From Oscillospiraceae bacterium (GTDB taxonomy: Bacteria; Bacillota; Clostridia; Oscillospirales; Acutalibacteraceae): a stretch of 41,620 nucleotides of DNA. Position numbers and translations under genes: made by a program. Numbering within the stretch: the first letter of the stretch is position 1; every line of letters begins with the position of its first letter. Of this stretch, positions 17,678-26,044 are shown in pieces. The stretch is taken from contig CACZGD010000027.1 of assembly GCA_902780565.1 (NCBI GenBank), positions 1 to 41,620 on the forward strand, in the 5' to 3' direction. Under the pieces are notes generated by a model. It saw only the letters and a program-made list of their open reading frames with translations, had not been told where the DNA came from and did no database searches.

Positions 17678-17694
17678 AGCCAAACAGCCGTCTT
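17678..17694. repeat. Right terminal inverted repeat of the IS30 element
   Basis: AAGACGGCTGTTTGGCT on the minus strand, the partner of 16327-16343. It lies just upstream of the transposase ribosome site, so the transposase promoter must overlap or lie outside this end. Confidence 0.65.
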
Positions 17695-17758
17695 CTTGTT
17701 TTACAATATAGGAAGACCGATTCTTGGGACTTTACTGTTAACTGCAGAGCCCCTTTTC

Positions 17759-17787
17759 TTGACTTTCTCTGGCTGCTTTGCTATAAT
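17759..17787 (+). promoter_or_regulatory. Consensus promoter of the second SNF2 helicase gene
   Basis: TTGACT (17759-17764), 17-base spacer, TATAAT (17782-17787). It lies 65 bases outside the IS end, so it belongs to the resident gene and was left intact by the insertion. Confidence 0.75.
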
Positions 17788-17818
17788 TCGAATAAACTTC
17801 ACAAGGAGGCGCATCACG

Positions 17819-19990
17819 TTGGCAAGACCTTTCAGCGCATCGGACGCCAGACAACTGACAGAGGAATACGGCAAGGTTCTCAACGCCTTGCAAACGGTTG
17901 AAGGGACCGTTCCCGGTTATCGCGAACAAATCAAAGCCGCAGCGGACGCGCTTATTGCGAAGGAAGTCCTTGCGGTCCTTCGCGACGCTCCCGTGGAAGA
18001 ACTGAATCGCAGCGGACGCGGCTTTCACGTCAAAGCACTCCGGGATCACGGGTATCGGACGATTGCCGATCTTGCGGCTGCCAACGTTCATTCCCTCGCG
18101 TCCGTTTACGGCATCAGTGAAGACGCGGCTGTGTCCATCATGCGTATCGTGAATGATATGGCTGCCAAAGCGCGTCCCGGGATCAAGATCCGGCTGAGTA
18201 CGGACAACAAAACGCGGGAATCGACAATTCTTGTGACGATGATCTCCCGCTTCCGTCGAAGCGAGCGGCTCGGCATTGCCTGCAGCAATCTACTGGGAGA
18301 ATACCGCATGCCGATAGAGGACGCAATATCCGCATTGAGCGTTTCCGGGAACGGTCTGAAATGGATCTTCCTTTCCCGTGAAAAAAAGCAGGACGCGATC
18401 CGCGCGTATCAGTACCTATCGGATCTTAAAGCAGGCGCGTTCAGAAATCACGTCAACGCCGTTTTTGCCGAATTTGACGCGGTGAATACGCTTCCCGCCG
18501 ATGAAGCGTGGCGGGATTTCGAAAAGCAGCCGATCCTGTTTTTCAATATCCTTGAAGAGATCGTTCCCGGCATGCTCGGAAACGACGATTCGGTATACGG
18601 CCTTCCCGAGGATTTAGCGCAGGAGATCCAGGAGGAAGCGTTTTTCCCGGACGGCCTCACCTGCGCTCTGCGAAGATATCAGGAATGGGGCGTAAAATAC
18701 ATCCTGCATCAGGAAAGGGTCCTTCTCGGCGATGAGATGGGCCTCGGCAAAACCGTACAGGCGATCGCAGCAATGGTGTCTTTGAGGAATACCGGCGCAA
18801 CGCATTTTGTCGTTGTTTGCCCTGCCAGCGTACTGACGAACTGGATCAGAGAGATCCGGAAAATGAGCAAGCTCAATACGATCAAGATCCACGGCGCGGG
18901 AAGAAGCGGAGCGTTAAAACAGTGGGTCAAAACCGGCGGTGTCGCTGTCACCACTTACGAGACGACCGCTTATTTCAAGCTTCCGGAGGACTTTATGTTC
19001 TCTTTGCTCGTGGTGGATGAAGCGCATTATATCAAGAATCCTGAGGCAAGAAGGACTGTGAATACCAAAGAGCTTTCCATGCATACCGAACGGCTGCTGT
19101 TAATGACGGGCACCGCATTGGAAAACAGAGTTGACGAGATGGTCTCGCTGATCCGCATCCTCCGGCCGCAGATCGCTTCTCAGATTCACGGGATGGAGTC
19201 CCTGTCCTCCGCGCCCCGGTTCCGGCAGATCATTGCTCCTGTGTATTACCGAAGAAAACGGGAAGACGTTCTGACGGAGCTTCCCGAGCTGATCGAAGCG
19301 CAGGAATGGTGTACGCTGAACGCGACCGAAGAAGAAGTTTACGAGCAAGCTGTGCTTTCCAAGAACTTCGCGGCTGTGCGACGCGTTTCCTGGAATGTCG
19401 ACGACCTGAAAGATTCCTCTAAAGCGCAACGGATGCTGGAGCTCATCGAAGAAGCCGGATCCGACGGCAGAAAAGTGATCGTGTTTTCTTTCTTTTTGGA
19501 CACGATCCGGAAGATCTCTCTGATGCTCGGAAACAGATGCACCGATCCGATCAACGGCTCCGTCCCACCGCAGCGTCGGCAGGAGATTCTGGATGAATTT
19601 GAGGCAGCACCTGCCGGAACCGTCCTTGTCGCGCAGATCCAGTCCGGTGGGACCGGGCTCAACATCCAATCCGCCAGCGTCGTGATCCTGTGCGAGCCGC
19701 AGTTCAAGCCCTCGACGGAGAATCAGGCGATCTCCCGCGCCTACCGTATGGGGCAGACACGAAACGTGCTCGTTTACCGGTTGCTGTGCGAAAACACCGC
19801 CGAAGAACGGCTCATGGAGATCCTTGAGACCAAGCAAAGGACGTTCAACGCATTCGCGGATCAGTCTGTCGCGGCGATGGAAACGAAAGAAATCGACGAC
19901 AAGACCTTCGGCAACATTATCCAGGCCGAGATCGACCGGATCAAAGCAAAAAACGGTGTTCAGCCACAGAGCGGAACGAATCAACCATGA
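17819..19990 (+). CDS. SNF2-family DEAD/DEAH helicase
   Basis: A 723-residue protein. The start is TTG 17819, ten bases after AAGGAGG (17803-17809) and 32 bases after the -10 box; upstream ATG codons in the same frame lie inside the IS end or promoter and are not credible. The N-terminal ~290 residues include a helix-hairpin-helix-like stretch (RGFHVKALRDHGYRTIADLA ... VYGISEDAA, ~residues 70-115), suggesting DNA binding. The C-terminal two thirds are a SNF2 ATPase: GDEMGLGKT (~305-313), DEAH (~399), MTGTALENRVDEM, and the motif VI region AISRAYRMGQTR. These are stand-alone DNA translocases whose role is usually repair or chromatin-like remodelling, or unknown. It is unrelated in sequence layout to the operon helicase, and no partner gene is visible. 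Confidence 0.87.
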   Translation: MARPFSASDARQLTEEYGKVLNALQTVEGTVPGYREQIKAAADALIAKEVLAVLRDAPVEELNRSGRGFHVKALRDHGYRTIADLAAANVHSLASVYGISEDAAVSIMRIVNDMAAKARPGIKIRLSTDNKTRESTILVTMISRFRRSERLGIACSNLLGEYRMPIEDAISALSVSGNGLKWIFLSREKKQDAIRAYQYLSDLKAGAFRNHVNAVFAEFDAVNTLPADEAWRDFEKQPILFFNILEEIVPGMLGNDDSVYGLPEDLAQEIQEEAFFPDGLTCALRRYQEWGVKYILHQERVLLGDEMGLGKTVQAIAAMVSLRNTGATHFVVVCPASVLTNWIREIRKMSKLNTIKIHGAGRSGALKQWVKTGGVAVTTYETTAYFKLPEDFMFSLLVVDEAHYIKNPEARRTVNTKELSMHTERLLLMTGTALENRVDEMVSLIRILRPQIASQIHGMESLSSAPRFRQIIAPVYYRRKREDVLTELPELIEAQEWCTLNATEEEVYEQAVLSKNFAAVRRVSWNVDDLKDSSKAQRMLELIEEAGSDGRKVIVFSFFLDTIRKISLMLGNRCTDPINGSVPPQRRQEILDEFEAAPAGTVLVAQIQSGGTGLNIQSASVVILCEPQFKPSTENQAISRAYRMGQTRNVLVYRLLCENTAEERLMEILETKQRTFNAFADQSVAAMETKEIDDKTFGNIIQAEIDRIKAKNGVQPQSGTNQP

Positions 19991-19999
19991 AATCCTTTT

Positions 20000-20298
20000 T
20001 ATTGAAAGGTTGATAAAATGTATGATCATCATGGTATTGAAGATGAAGAGAGACCGCATCTGCAGGACCATGATCTCGGCGCGCTGATGGGCGAGCTGAC
20101 GCTCCCTGCGCAGATGGAATTCCATATTATCCGAGAGGATCAGGGCGAACGATACCATTGCGAAGAGCGACATGCCGAACACGACGGCCAGTTCAACGTA
20201 ATAGAACATATGGACAACACGATCCAGAGTCCCATGGTGATGATGATCGCGCCGCCGAGCGAAAACAATACTGCTTTACGATCACGTTCACGATAAGT
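20000..20298 (-). pseudogene. Remnant of a LytS/YesM-type sensor histidine kinase
   Basis: On the minus strand, two frames joined by a shift near 20210 read TYRERDRKAVLFSLGGAIII TMGLWIVLSI (a membrane segment), then VVHMFYYVELAVVFGMSLFA (a second one), then MEFHLRRERQLAHQRAEIMV and LQMRSLFIFNTMMII. The last part is a degraded form of the His-kinase dimerisation box (normally Q-x-Q-x-x-P-H-F-x-x-N-T), with QPHF replaced by RSLF. The rest of the kinase is missing because the frame ends in the tail of the SNF2 gene. No start or promoter is preserved. This scar marks the boundary between the accessory region and the GC-rich chromosome. Confidence 0.55.
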
Positions 20299-20367
20299 CG
20301 AACTCTGCCCGGCAGGTCGGCTTTTTTTCATCCGGGCTGTTTGACAGGAGGCTTCCGAAATATTCTG

Positions 20368-20396
20368 TTGAAATAATTCCTCGAATTTGGTATGAT
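20368..20396 (+). promoter_or_regulatory. Promoter of the ABC exporter operon
   Basis: TTGAAA (20368-20373), 17-base spacer, TATGAT (20391-20396). It is followed by a ~98-base leader before the TTG start. Confidence 0.6.
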
Positions 20397-20494
20397 GTAA
20401 AAAGAGGAATGATTTTAACAAAAGCGCGCCCGGCTTTGATTTCTGCAAGAACCGCACTGTCCCCGCGAATCCGACAGAAAGGAGGAAGTCCGCT

Positions 20495-22456
20495 TTGGCG
20501 GACGAAGCAGCTATGGCCCCACCCAGCGCTGCAATCAATGACCGCTATCGGGTACCGAAGCCCAAATCCCTGAAGGAGGCGCCCGGCTATGTGAAAAAGC
20601 TCGTTTCGCAAACCTGCGGGCGGATGTTTTATATTCTGAAGCTCATTTGGGAAGCGAACAAGGGCATTTTGTTCTTCATGTCCTTTATGACGCTTTTCAG
20701 CGGCGTATCGCCCGTGATCGGATCGCTGATCGGCAAGGAGATCCTGAACGCCCTCGTCAGAGCCTACAGCGGCGAGCTGACGGACTTCCACCTGATCGCC
20801 GCGCTGCTGATCCTCAACTTCGCCTATCTGCTTCTGGACGGTGCGATCAACCGGGTGTACAACACCGTAAACCGCATTTCGGGCGAGGTGGTGGCGAACC
20901 ACATCAAGGTGAAGATCATGTCCAAGGCAAAGGACGTGGACCTTGCGAGCTACGACAGCCCCGACTATTACTCCAAGCTCGAAAACGCCAACCGCGAGGC
21001 TGCCCGCAGACCGATCGAGGTGCTGTCCTCCGCCTTTTCCATGATTTCCACCCTCATCAGTATCGTATCCTATATCATTGTGATCGCCGCCGTCGGCGCG
21101 GCGCCCGCCCTGCTGATCATCGCGGTGTCCATCCCCTCCACGGTCATCAACTTCTACTTCCGACGCAAGAATTTCGACTATCTGTTCCGCCGCTCAAAGG
21201 CGCGGCGTCAGTTAAACTACTATTCGGACGTGATGGTGAACAAGGATCTTGTAAAGGAGATCCGCATGCTGGGCCTTGCCGATACCTTTATCGGCAAGTA
21301 TAACGCGGTATTCAAGGACTATTTCAAGGGGCTCAGACGCCTCATGATGCAGGAGCTTTTGTGGACGCTGCTGGCCACGCTCCTGTCCACTGCCGTAAAC
21401 TGCGTTCTGTTCGTGATGATCGCCCGGGGCGTGTTCCGCGGGGAATACGAGGTCGGTAACTACGCGCTGTATACCGGCGCGCTCAACGCCATTTCGGGCG
21501 GCGTGTTCCGGCTCATCACCACCACCGCCTCCATTTACGAGGGCACGCTGTTCATCAACAACATGATCTCCTTTATGGGCGAGGAGAAAAAGATCGTGCC
21601 CACCGTGGACCCGCCGCGCCCGGTTACGCGCGGGCGGCATACCGTGGAATTCCAAAACGTATCGTTCCGCTACCCCGGCACAAACAGGGACGTGCTGCAC
21701 GATATCAGCTTCACGGTGGAGCCCTCCGATTCCATCGTGCTCGTGGGGCTCAACGGCGCGGGCAAAACCACGCTCATAAAGCTTTTGATGCGCCTGTACG
21801 ATCCCACCGGCGGCGTGATCCTTTTGGACGGTCACGACATACGGGAGTACGACGTGTCCGCGCTTTACGGGATTTTCGGCATCGTGTTTCAGGATTACGG
21901 CAAATATGCGGTAAGCGTGAAGGAAAACATCTCCTTCGGCGAAATCATGAAGACGCCGGATCAGAGCGCGGTGGACGCCGCTGCGGCGCACGCCAACGCA
22001 AAGGACTTTATCGAAGCCCTGCCCGAGGGCTACGATACGCCGCTGATGCGCTATTTTGAGGACGAGGGCACCGAGCTTTCAGGCGGCCAGTGGCAGAAGA
22101 TCGCCATTGCCCGCGCGTTTTACAGCGATTCGGATATTCTGATCCTCGATGAGCCGACCGCCTCGCTCGATCCTTTGGCAGAGCAGGAGGTATTCAACCA
22201 GTTCGAGACGCTTCGGAACGATAAATCCTCTATCTTCGTCTCCCACCGGCTCTCCAGCGCCACGACCGCCAGCAAGATCGTGGTGCTCAAGGACGGCACG
22301 GTCTCCGAGATCGGCAGCCACCGGGAGCTGATGGCGAAAAAGGGCGATTACTACGTGCTGTTCTCCACCCAGGCCAAGCGGTACGTGGAGCGGGACGATC
22401 CGGTCGGGGAACCGTCTCCCCGCTGCGGGAGCCCGCAGCGCGCAGATTTTCAATAA
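20495..22456 (+). CDS. ABC exporter, fused membrane and ATPase domains
   Basis: A 653-residue half-transporter that would work as a homodimer or with a partner. The start is TTG 20495, nine bases after AAAGGAGG. Residues ~45-355 are the six-helix membrane domain. The nucleotide-binding domain has Walker A GLNGAGKTT (~419-427), signature LSGGQWQK (~528-535), Walker B ILILDEPTAS (~547-556) and the H-loop His in SHRLSS (~582). All catalytic residues are present. The first ~40 residues (Pro-rich) and the last ~25 look unstructured. The substrate cannot be read from sequence. It precedes the MBL-fold lipoprotein by 19 bases, so the two are co-transcribed. Confidence 0.93.
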   Translation: MADEAAMAPPSAAINDRYRVPKPKSLKEAPGYVKKLVSQTCGRMFYILKLIWEANKGILFFMSFMTLFSGVSPVIGSLIGKEILNALVRAYSGELTDFHLIAALLILNFAYLLLDGAINRVYNTVNRISGEVVANHIKVKIMSKAKDVDLASYDSPDYYSKLENANREAARRPIEVLSSAFSMISTLISIVSYIIVIAAVGAAPALLIIAVSIPSTVINFYFRRKNFDYLFRRSKARRQLNYYSDVMVNKDLVKEIRMLGLADTFIGKYNAVFKDYFKGLRRLMMQELLWTLLATLLSTAVNCVLFVMIARGVFRGEYEVGNYALYTGALNAISGGVFRLITTTASIYEGTLFINNMISFMGEEKKIVPTVDPPRPVTRGRHTVEFQNVSFRYPGTNRDVLHDISFTVEPSDSIVLVGLNGAGKTTLIKLLMRLYDPTGGVILLDGHDIREYDVSALYGIFGIVFQDYGKYAVSVKENISFGEIMKTPDQSAVDAAAAHANAKDFIEALPEGYDTPLMRYFEDEGTELSGGQWQKIAIARAFYSDSDILILDEPTASLDPLAEQEVFNQFETLRNDKSSIFVSHRLSSATTASKIVVLKDGTVSEIGSHRELMAKKGDYYVLFSTQAKRYVERDDPVGEPSPRCGSPQRADFQ

Positions 22457-22475
22457 AAAAAGGAGAGCGATAGGT

Positions 22476-23822
22476 ATGCGAAAATTCTGGAAAAAAATCA
22501 CGGCTGTTCTGGCGGTCACGGCCTTTGCTTCAGGGCTGGTCGGCTGCGCGAAGTCAACGGAGCCCCTGGCGCCGGAGATCGACGCGTTCGGCTATGATAT
22601 CCCCGTGCCCGGGACGGAGGGGGAGCTGAAGATCTACGAAAGCGCGGGCGGCACCCGGATCGGCCGCTGCGAACAGACGACGGACGACGATTTCACCGCC
22701 TACACCGCCGCGCTCGCGGACGCGGGCTTTACCGCTTACGATACGAACGAGATCGACGGCAACCGGTTCGCTTCCTTCTATAAGGACGATATCGCCGTCT
22801 ACGTTTCGCGGTATGCGAATACCCGCACGCTCAGGGTGATCGCGGAGCCGAAGGGCGAGCTGCCGCCGCTGGAGGACCCCTGTGAAGAAACGTGCGACAC
22901 GCTGCTCACTGGCATGAAGGGCGAAACCGTGGTCGCCGCCGAGGGTATGGGCTATATCGTGCGGCTTGCCGACGGCAGCTTTGCGATCATCGACGGCGGC
23001 ATGGGCGACCCGGACCACGTGGATTCCGATAAGCTGATGGGCATTCTGAACGCCCAGAAGCCCGAAAACGCCGACAAGCCCGTGATCGCGGCGTGGATCT
23101 TCACCCACCTGCACGGGGACCACATCGGCGTGTTCAACTGCTTTTCCCTGGACCACCACGACGACGTGGTCATCGAGCGCTTCTATTTCAACTTCCCGAA
23201 GGAGGAGGAGACCGCGGCCTCGGATTCGCCCTATATGCTGGACGACTCCATTTACCGCTATACGCAGTTCAAGAAAAATCTTGCGGATTTCTACCCGGAC
23301 GTGCCGGTGGTCAAGCCCCATTCCGGCGGCAGGTTCGCGGTGCGCAACGCCACGTTCGAGGTGCTGTACGCCTATGACGATCTCTATCCCAAAACGATCC
23401 TGAACGGCGGCATGAACGAATGCTCCATGCTCTTCAAAATGACGGCAGAGGGGCAGACCGTTCTGTGGACCGGGGACTTCGCCTTCAACGCGACCGACCT
23501 TGTTTTAAGCGAATATGCCGACGCGCTGCGCGCGGATATGCTGCAGCTCGCGCACCACGGCATGAACGGCACCGTGGAGCTGTACAAGGCCGTCAATCCC
23601 ACCTATACGCTGCTGCCCGTGTGGGAGGGGGGCCTTGCCGATATGCTCAAAAAAGAGCAGAACCGGTGGCTTGTGAACAGCGAGAATATGAAGCAGATGA
23701 TCGCCACCTGCTGCGGGACGTGGACGATCCGCCTGCCTTATGACCCTGTCGCCGGCGCGTTCGAGCGTATCCCCGCCGACGGGACCGTATATCCTGCCTA
23801 TCCGGCGCTGCTGGGGGAATAA
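22476..23822 (+). CDS. Lipoprotein with metallo-beta-lactamase fold
   Basis: A 448-residue lipoprotein: a signal peptide with lipobox LVGC (Cys 24), then a ~110-residue N-terminal segment without recognised family, then an MBL-fold hydrolase domain with the metal-binding motif HLHGDH (~211-216), a GD in WTGDFAFN, and HHGMNG later. The fold places it with ComEC/Rec2-like or ribonuclease Z-like hydrolases; the substrate is unknown. Membrane anchoring means it acts outside the cell. It is behind the ABC exporter in one transcription unit, preceded by AGGAGAG. A second secreted MBL protein at the right edge shares the YFNFPKEE / YVNFPEPS segment after the metal site, so the two appear to be paralogues. 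Confidence 0.85.
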   Translation: MRKFWKKITAVLAVTAFASGLVGCAKSTEPLAPEIDAFGYDIPVPGTEGELKIYESAGGTRIGRCEQTTDDDFTAYTAALADAGFTAYDTNEIDGNRFASFYKDDIAVYVSRYANTRTLRVIAEPKGELPPLEDPCEETCDTLLTGMKGETVVAAEGMGYIVRLADGSFAIIDGGMGDPDHVDSDKLMGILNAQKPENADKPVIAAWIFTHLHGDHIGVFNCFSLDHHDDVVIERFYFNFPKEEETAASDSPYMLDDSIYRYTQFKKNLADFYPDVPVVKPHSGGRFAVRNATFEVLYAYDDLYPKTILNGGMNECSMLFKMTAEGQTVLWTGDFAFNATDLVLSEYADALRADMLQLAHHGMNGTVELYKAVNPTYTLLPVWEGGLADMLKKEQNRWLVNSENMKQMIATCCGTWTIRLPYDPVAGAFERIPADGTVYPAYPALLGE

Positions 23823-23912
23823 GACGGTCGATCCCCACAGGGACCCGCGTCCTTTTGCGCCCGAACCGCAAAAGGCGCTTTCCCCGTCAAACGCCGCGTC
23901 TGCATAAAAGAA

Positions 23913-23948
23913 AAGCCCCCGGTGCCGGCAGTGAGCCGCCGGGGGCTT
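23913..23948 (-). terminator. Intrinsic terminator downstream of the 31-residue ORF
   Basis: AAGCCCCCGG and CCGGGGGCTT form a strong GC stem (10 base pairs) around a GC-rich loop. On the minus strand it ends in TTTTCTTTT. On the plus strand there is no T run, so it mainly serves the minus-strand ORF, though it may also slow transcripts from the MBL gene. Confidence 0.65.
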
Positions 23949-23976
23949 CGTCTTCCGTCGGTTTTGCGGCGCCGGT

Positions 23977-24072
23977 TCAGTTCGGCGCGTCAAGGTTGAT
24001 GCGGAAGCGGAAGGAGACGCGGCGGTCACGGGGACCGGCGCCGGCAGCAGCGCGAGTTGTTTTGAACGTCAT
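23977..24072 (-). CDS. Candidate small protein (31 residues, Arg-rich)
   Basis: ATG 24072 follows AAAGGAAG by ten bases, and the frame MTFKTTRAAAGAGPRDRRVS / FRFRINLDAPN ends in TGA followed within 30 bases by a strong terminator. Seven of 31 residues are Arg. The ribosome site plus terminator supports a real gene, but no family is recognised and the promoter upstream is weak, so treat it as a candidate. Confidence 0.4.
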   Translation of the reverse strand: MTFKTTRAAAGAGPRDRRVSFRFRINLDAPN

Positions 24073-24202
24073 GCTATGAGCTTCCTTTCTTTTTTGTTTG
24101 AAAAAAAGTGTAGTATGTGAGACGAATTTTGTCGGGTATTGTTTATGGGCGCGCACGCGCGGCCGAGCGCGGGTCCGGCTGCGGCAAAAAGAAAAAAGGG
24201 TG

Positions 24203-24231
24203 TTGAAAAGAGCCCTGGTTTCTGATACAAT
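24203..24231 (+). promoter_or_regulatory. Promoter of the secreted beta-propeller-like gene
   Basis: TTGAAA (24203-24208), 17-base spacer, TACAAT (24226-24231). The ribosome site GGGAGGG and ATG 24307 follow about 70 bases later. Confidence 0.65.
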
Positions 24232-24306
24232 AAAAAGCGGAGCTTGCGTATGCGCGGCGCGCGGCGATCGGGTCGCGGGGTGCGCGCGCTTTGGGAGGGA
24301 TCTGTT

Positions 24307-25161
24307 ATGACTGCTCTGATCGCCTTATGGCGAAAAGCCTTTCATCTGCTGTTCGCGGCGCTGTTTGCGCTCACGGGCATGGTTTCGTCCGCGCCGTCCG
24401 ACGGGCAGGCGGGGCTGACGCTGCTGCGGGAATATGACTACCTCTATTCCGACGGGGTGGCGTTCTGTCAGGGGCTTGCGACGGACGGCGAATCCTTTTA
24501 CGGCACGGGCTGCGTCAAGTACGTCGACTACAACGCGATCGTGAAGATCGACGCCGACACCGGCGCGATCGTCCGCTGCAACGATCTGTGCCTGCCGCCT
24601 GAGGTGCTGGCGAAGGGGTATTCCCATCTCGGCGACTGCGCCTATGCGGACGGGAAGATCTACGCCGCGTGCGAGGCCTTTTTCTTCCGCGATCCCGCTG
24701 TGATGGTGTTCGACGCGGAGACCCTCGATTTCCTTGAATATCACGTGCTGCCGCGGGAGGGGCAGGGGAGCGGGCACTTCCCGTGGCTCTGCGTGCAGGA
24801 CGGCACGATCTATTATACCCAGTCCAGAGACGTGGACGAGGTCCGGCTGCTCGACGCCGCGGATTTTTCCTATAAAGGCAGCGTTCACATGGACCGGACC
24901 GTCACAAAGATCACCGGCGGCGACGTGCTCGACGGCGTGCTGTATCTTGCCAGCAACGTCGGCGGGCGCGAAAAGATCACCTATTCCGTGGATCTTGCGA
25001 CGGGCGAGACGAAGGAGGCGTTCCGGCGGGATACCGGGAACGCCGGAACGGAAGCGGAGGGCATGTGCGTCAGCCGCACGGACGGCGAAATCCGCTTCCA
25101 CTATCTCGACGTGGTTCCCCTCGCCAGAACGACCGTGCGGACGTACGCTTCCGCCGCGTGA
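24307..25161 (+). CDS. Secreted beta-propeller-like protein
   Basis: A 284-residue protein; the ATG at 24307 is preferred over the upstream in-frame ATG at 24244 because GGGAGGG lies seven bases ahead and the resulting N-terminus is a clean signal peptide (MTALIALWRKAFHLLFAALF ... cleaved near SSA). The mature part is made of repeated short strands of the kind 'VKIDADTGAIVRC', 'MVFDAETLDFLEYHVLP', 'VRLLDAADFSYKGSVHM', 'YSVDLATGETKEAFR', typical of propeller blades. It recalls glutamine-cyclotransferase-like or SMP-30-like propellers, but no catalytic residues can be named. It is monocistronic between its own promoter and a terminator-like hairpin. Confidence 0.65.
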   Translation: MTALIALWRKAFHLLFAALFALTGMVSSAPSDGQAGLTLLREYDYLYSDGVAFCQGLATDGESFYGTGCVKYVDYNAIVKIDADTGAIVRCNDLCLPPEVLAKGYSHLGDCAYADGKIYAACEAFFFRDPAVMVFDAETLDFLEYHVLPREGQGSGHFPWLCVQDGTIYYTQSRDVDEVRLLDAADFSYKGSVHMDRTVTKITGGDVLDGVLYLASNVGGREKITYSVDLATGETKEAFRRDTGNAGTEAEGMCVSRTDGEIRFHYLDVVPLARTTVRTYASAA

Positions 25162-25208
25162 GAGCCGGTCCGGGCGAAAGGACCGGAAGAATATCCGCAA
25201 AAAGACCG

Positions 25209-25234
25209 CGATCCCCGACCTGCGTCGGGGATCG
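25209..25234. terminator. Bidirectional terminator-like hairpin
   Basis: CGATCCCCGA pairs perfectly with TCGGGGATCG around a six-base loop. The plus side ends TTCGTTT and the minus side reaches TTTTT a few bases on, so it can serve genes on both strands. Confidence 0.6.
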
Positions 25235-25251
25235 TTCGTTTATGTCGGCGG

Positions 25252-25377
25252 TCACGGGAGCAGGCGCAGCAGCTTGTTCCTGCAAAGGGTCTCCACGTCG
25301 AAGGTCTTGGGCTGACCGGAGGCAAAACGGAGCGTGACGTGCCTGCCGGTCGGCGCGATGCGCGAAGCGTTTGCGCC
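25252..25377 (-). pseudogene. Start-less small ORF, probably a remnant
   Basis: A 41-codon minus-strand frame reads GANASRIAPTGRHVTLRFAS then GQPKTFDVETLCRNKLLRLL P and stops at 25252, 18 bases before the hairpin at 25209. The C-terminal part looks like real protein, but there is no ATG, GTG or TTG in frame after the upstream stop at 25378. Either the 5' end is lost or a frameshift separates it from its start. Confidence 0.3.
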
Positions 25378-25410
25378 TCAGACGCGCGGCTTCCCGTGAA
25401 AAAACAAAAT

Positions 25411-25462
25411 AACGGCCGAAGCCGTAACAAAAAAACCGGCCTGCGGGAAGACGCCCGCAGGC
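25411..25462 (-). terminator. Tandem intrinsic terminators after the 108-residue gene
   Basis: On the minus strand, GCCTGCGGG/CCCGCAGGC (25462-25439, nine-base perfect stem) is followed by seven T residues. Immediately after comes a second small stem ACGGC/GCCGT (~25424-25411) followed by TTTTGTTTTTT. Confidence 0.8.
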
Positions 25463-25517
25463 TGATCGTTTATTTTCTGCCGGGAAGACGCCCGTCCCCC
25501 TGTTTTTGCGGAACGGC

Positions 25518-25844
25518 TCAGCCGATCCTGCGCCCGTTTTTGATCTTTATGGTGGCGATCGCGATTTTGAGGAAGCCCGCGATCTCATCCCCGTCAAAGG
25601 TCACGTTCGTTTCAAAGCCGAGCTCTCGACCTGCGGGGGTGAGCAGCTTGCCCTTGCCCTTCAGACCGTTGTCGCCCACTTCCTCAATGGCGTCAAAATG
25701 CAGCTTCACCTTCTGCAGCTGCTCGGGAAGCTTGATATCCACGGCATATTTGCCGCCGTTGTCCGCAATGTCGATGAACACGTCGCCCTTGAACCGGAGG
25801 ATCTGAACGTTGATCTCTCCCTGCCATTTGCCGATGCCGATCAT
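25518..25844 (-). CDS. Conserved-looking 108-residue protein, function unknown
   Basis: The start is ATG 25844, eight bases after AAAGGAG; an in-frame ATG at 25865 would include the ribosome site itself. The protein (MIGIGKWQGEINVQILRFKG ... FLKIAIATIKIKNGRRIG) is predicted to be all-beta, with alternating hydrophobic residues, and has no signal peptide. I do not recognise a family; it resembles small lipocalin- or SCP2-like beta proteins only in a general way. A TATAAT lies about 37 bases upstream of the start (25886-25881 on the minus strand) with a weak -35. Strong tandem terminators follow, so it is a single-gene unit. Confidence 0.7.
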   Translation of the reverse strand: MIGIGKWQGEINVQILRFKGDVFIDIADNGGKYAVDIKLPEQLQKVKLHFDAIEEVGDNGLKGKGKLLTPAGRELGFETNVTFDGDEIAGFLKIAIATIKIKNGRRIG

Positions 25845-25959
25845 ATTTTTCGTCTCCTTTTTCATTTTTGGGGTGGTTTTATTATAGCTGCACGGCCGGA
25901 ACACTTTGTTAATAAACTGTAAATTGTTCCAATGATTGCGAATAATTATGCCTATGCGC

Positions 25960-25988
25960 TTGACGGCGCCGAAGGGAGAGGCTATTAT
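25960..25988 (+). promoter_or_regulatory. Promoter of the IlvD/Edd dehydratase gene
   Basis: TTGACG (25960-25965), 17-base spacer, TATTAT (25983-25988). The leader before the ATG at 26045 is only ~50 bases and shows no attenuator or T-box, unlike many branched-chain amino acid operons. Confidence 0.65.
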
Positions 25989-26044
25989 CAAAACAGCAAT
26001 CCCCAAATCACATAAAGGAGGACCGGCGGCGCCGGGAGAAAACG

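Larger units (their letters stand above)
16327..17694 (-). mobile_element. IS30-family insertion sequence
   Basis: A single full-length transposase gene is framed by 17-base imperfect terminal inverted repeats: left AAGACGGCTGTCCGGCT (16327-16343), right AAGACGGCTGTTTGGCT read on the minus strand (17694-17678), two mismatches. The element is about 1.37 kb, slightly above the IS30 norm. I see no clear target-site duplication in the flanks, so the exact ends may lie a few bases further out. It sits between two divergent helicase genes without breaking either. Confidence 0.8.

Noticed and set aside
19100..20209. A 369-codon minus-strand open frame as a full gene
   Set aside because: Only its first ~60 codons resemble a sensor-kinase remnant; the remainder is antisense to the SNF2 helicase and featureless.
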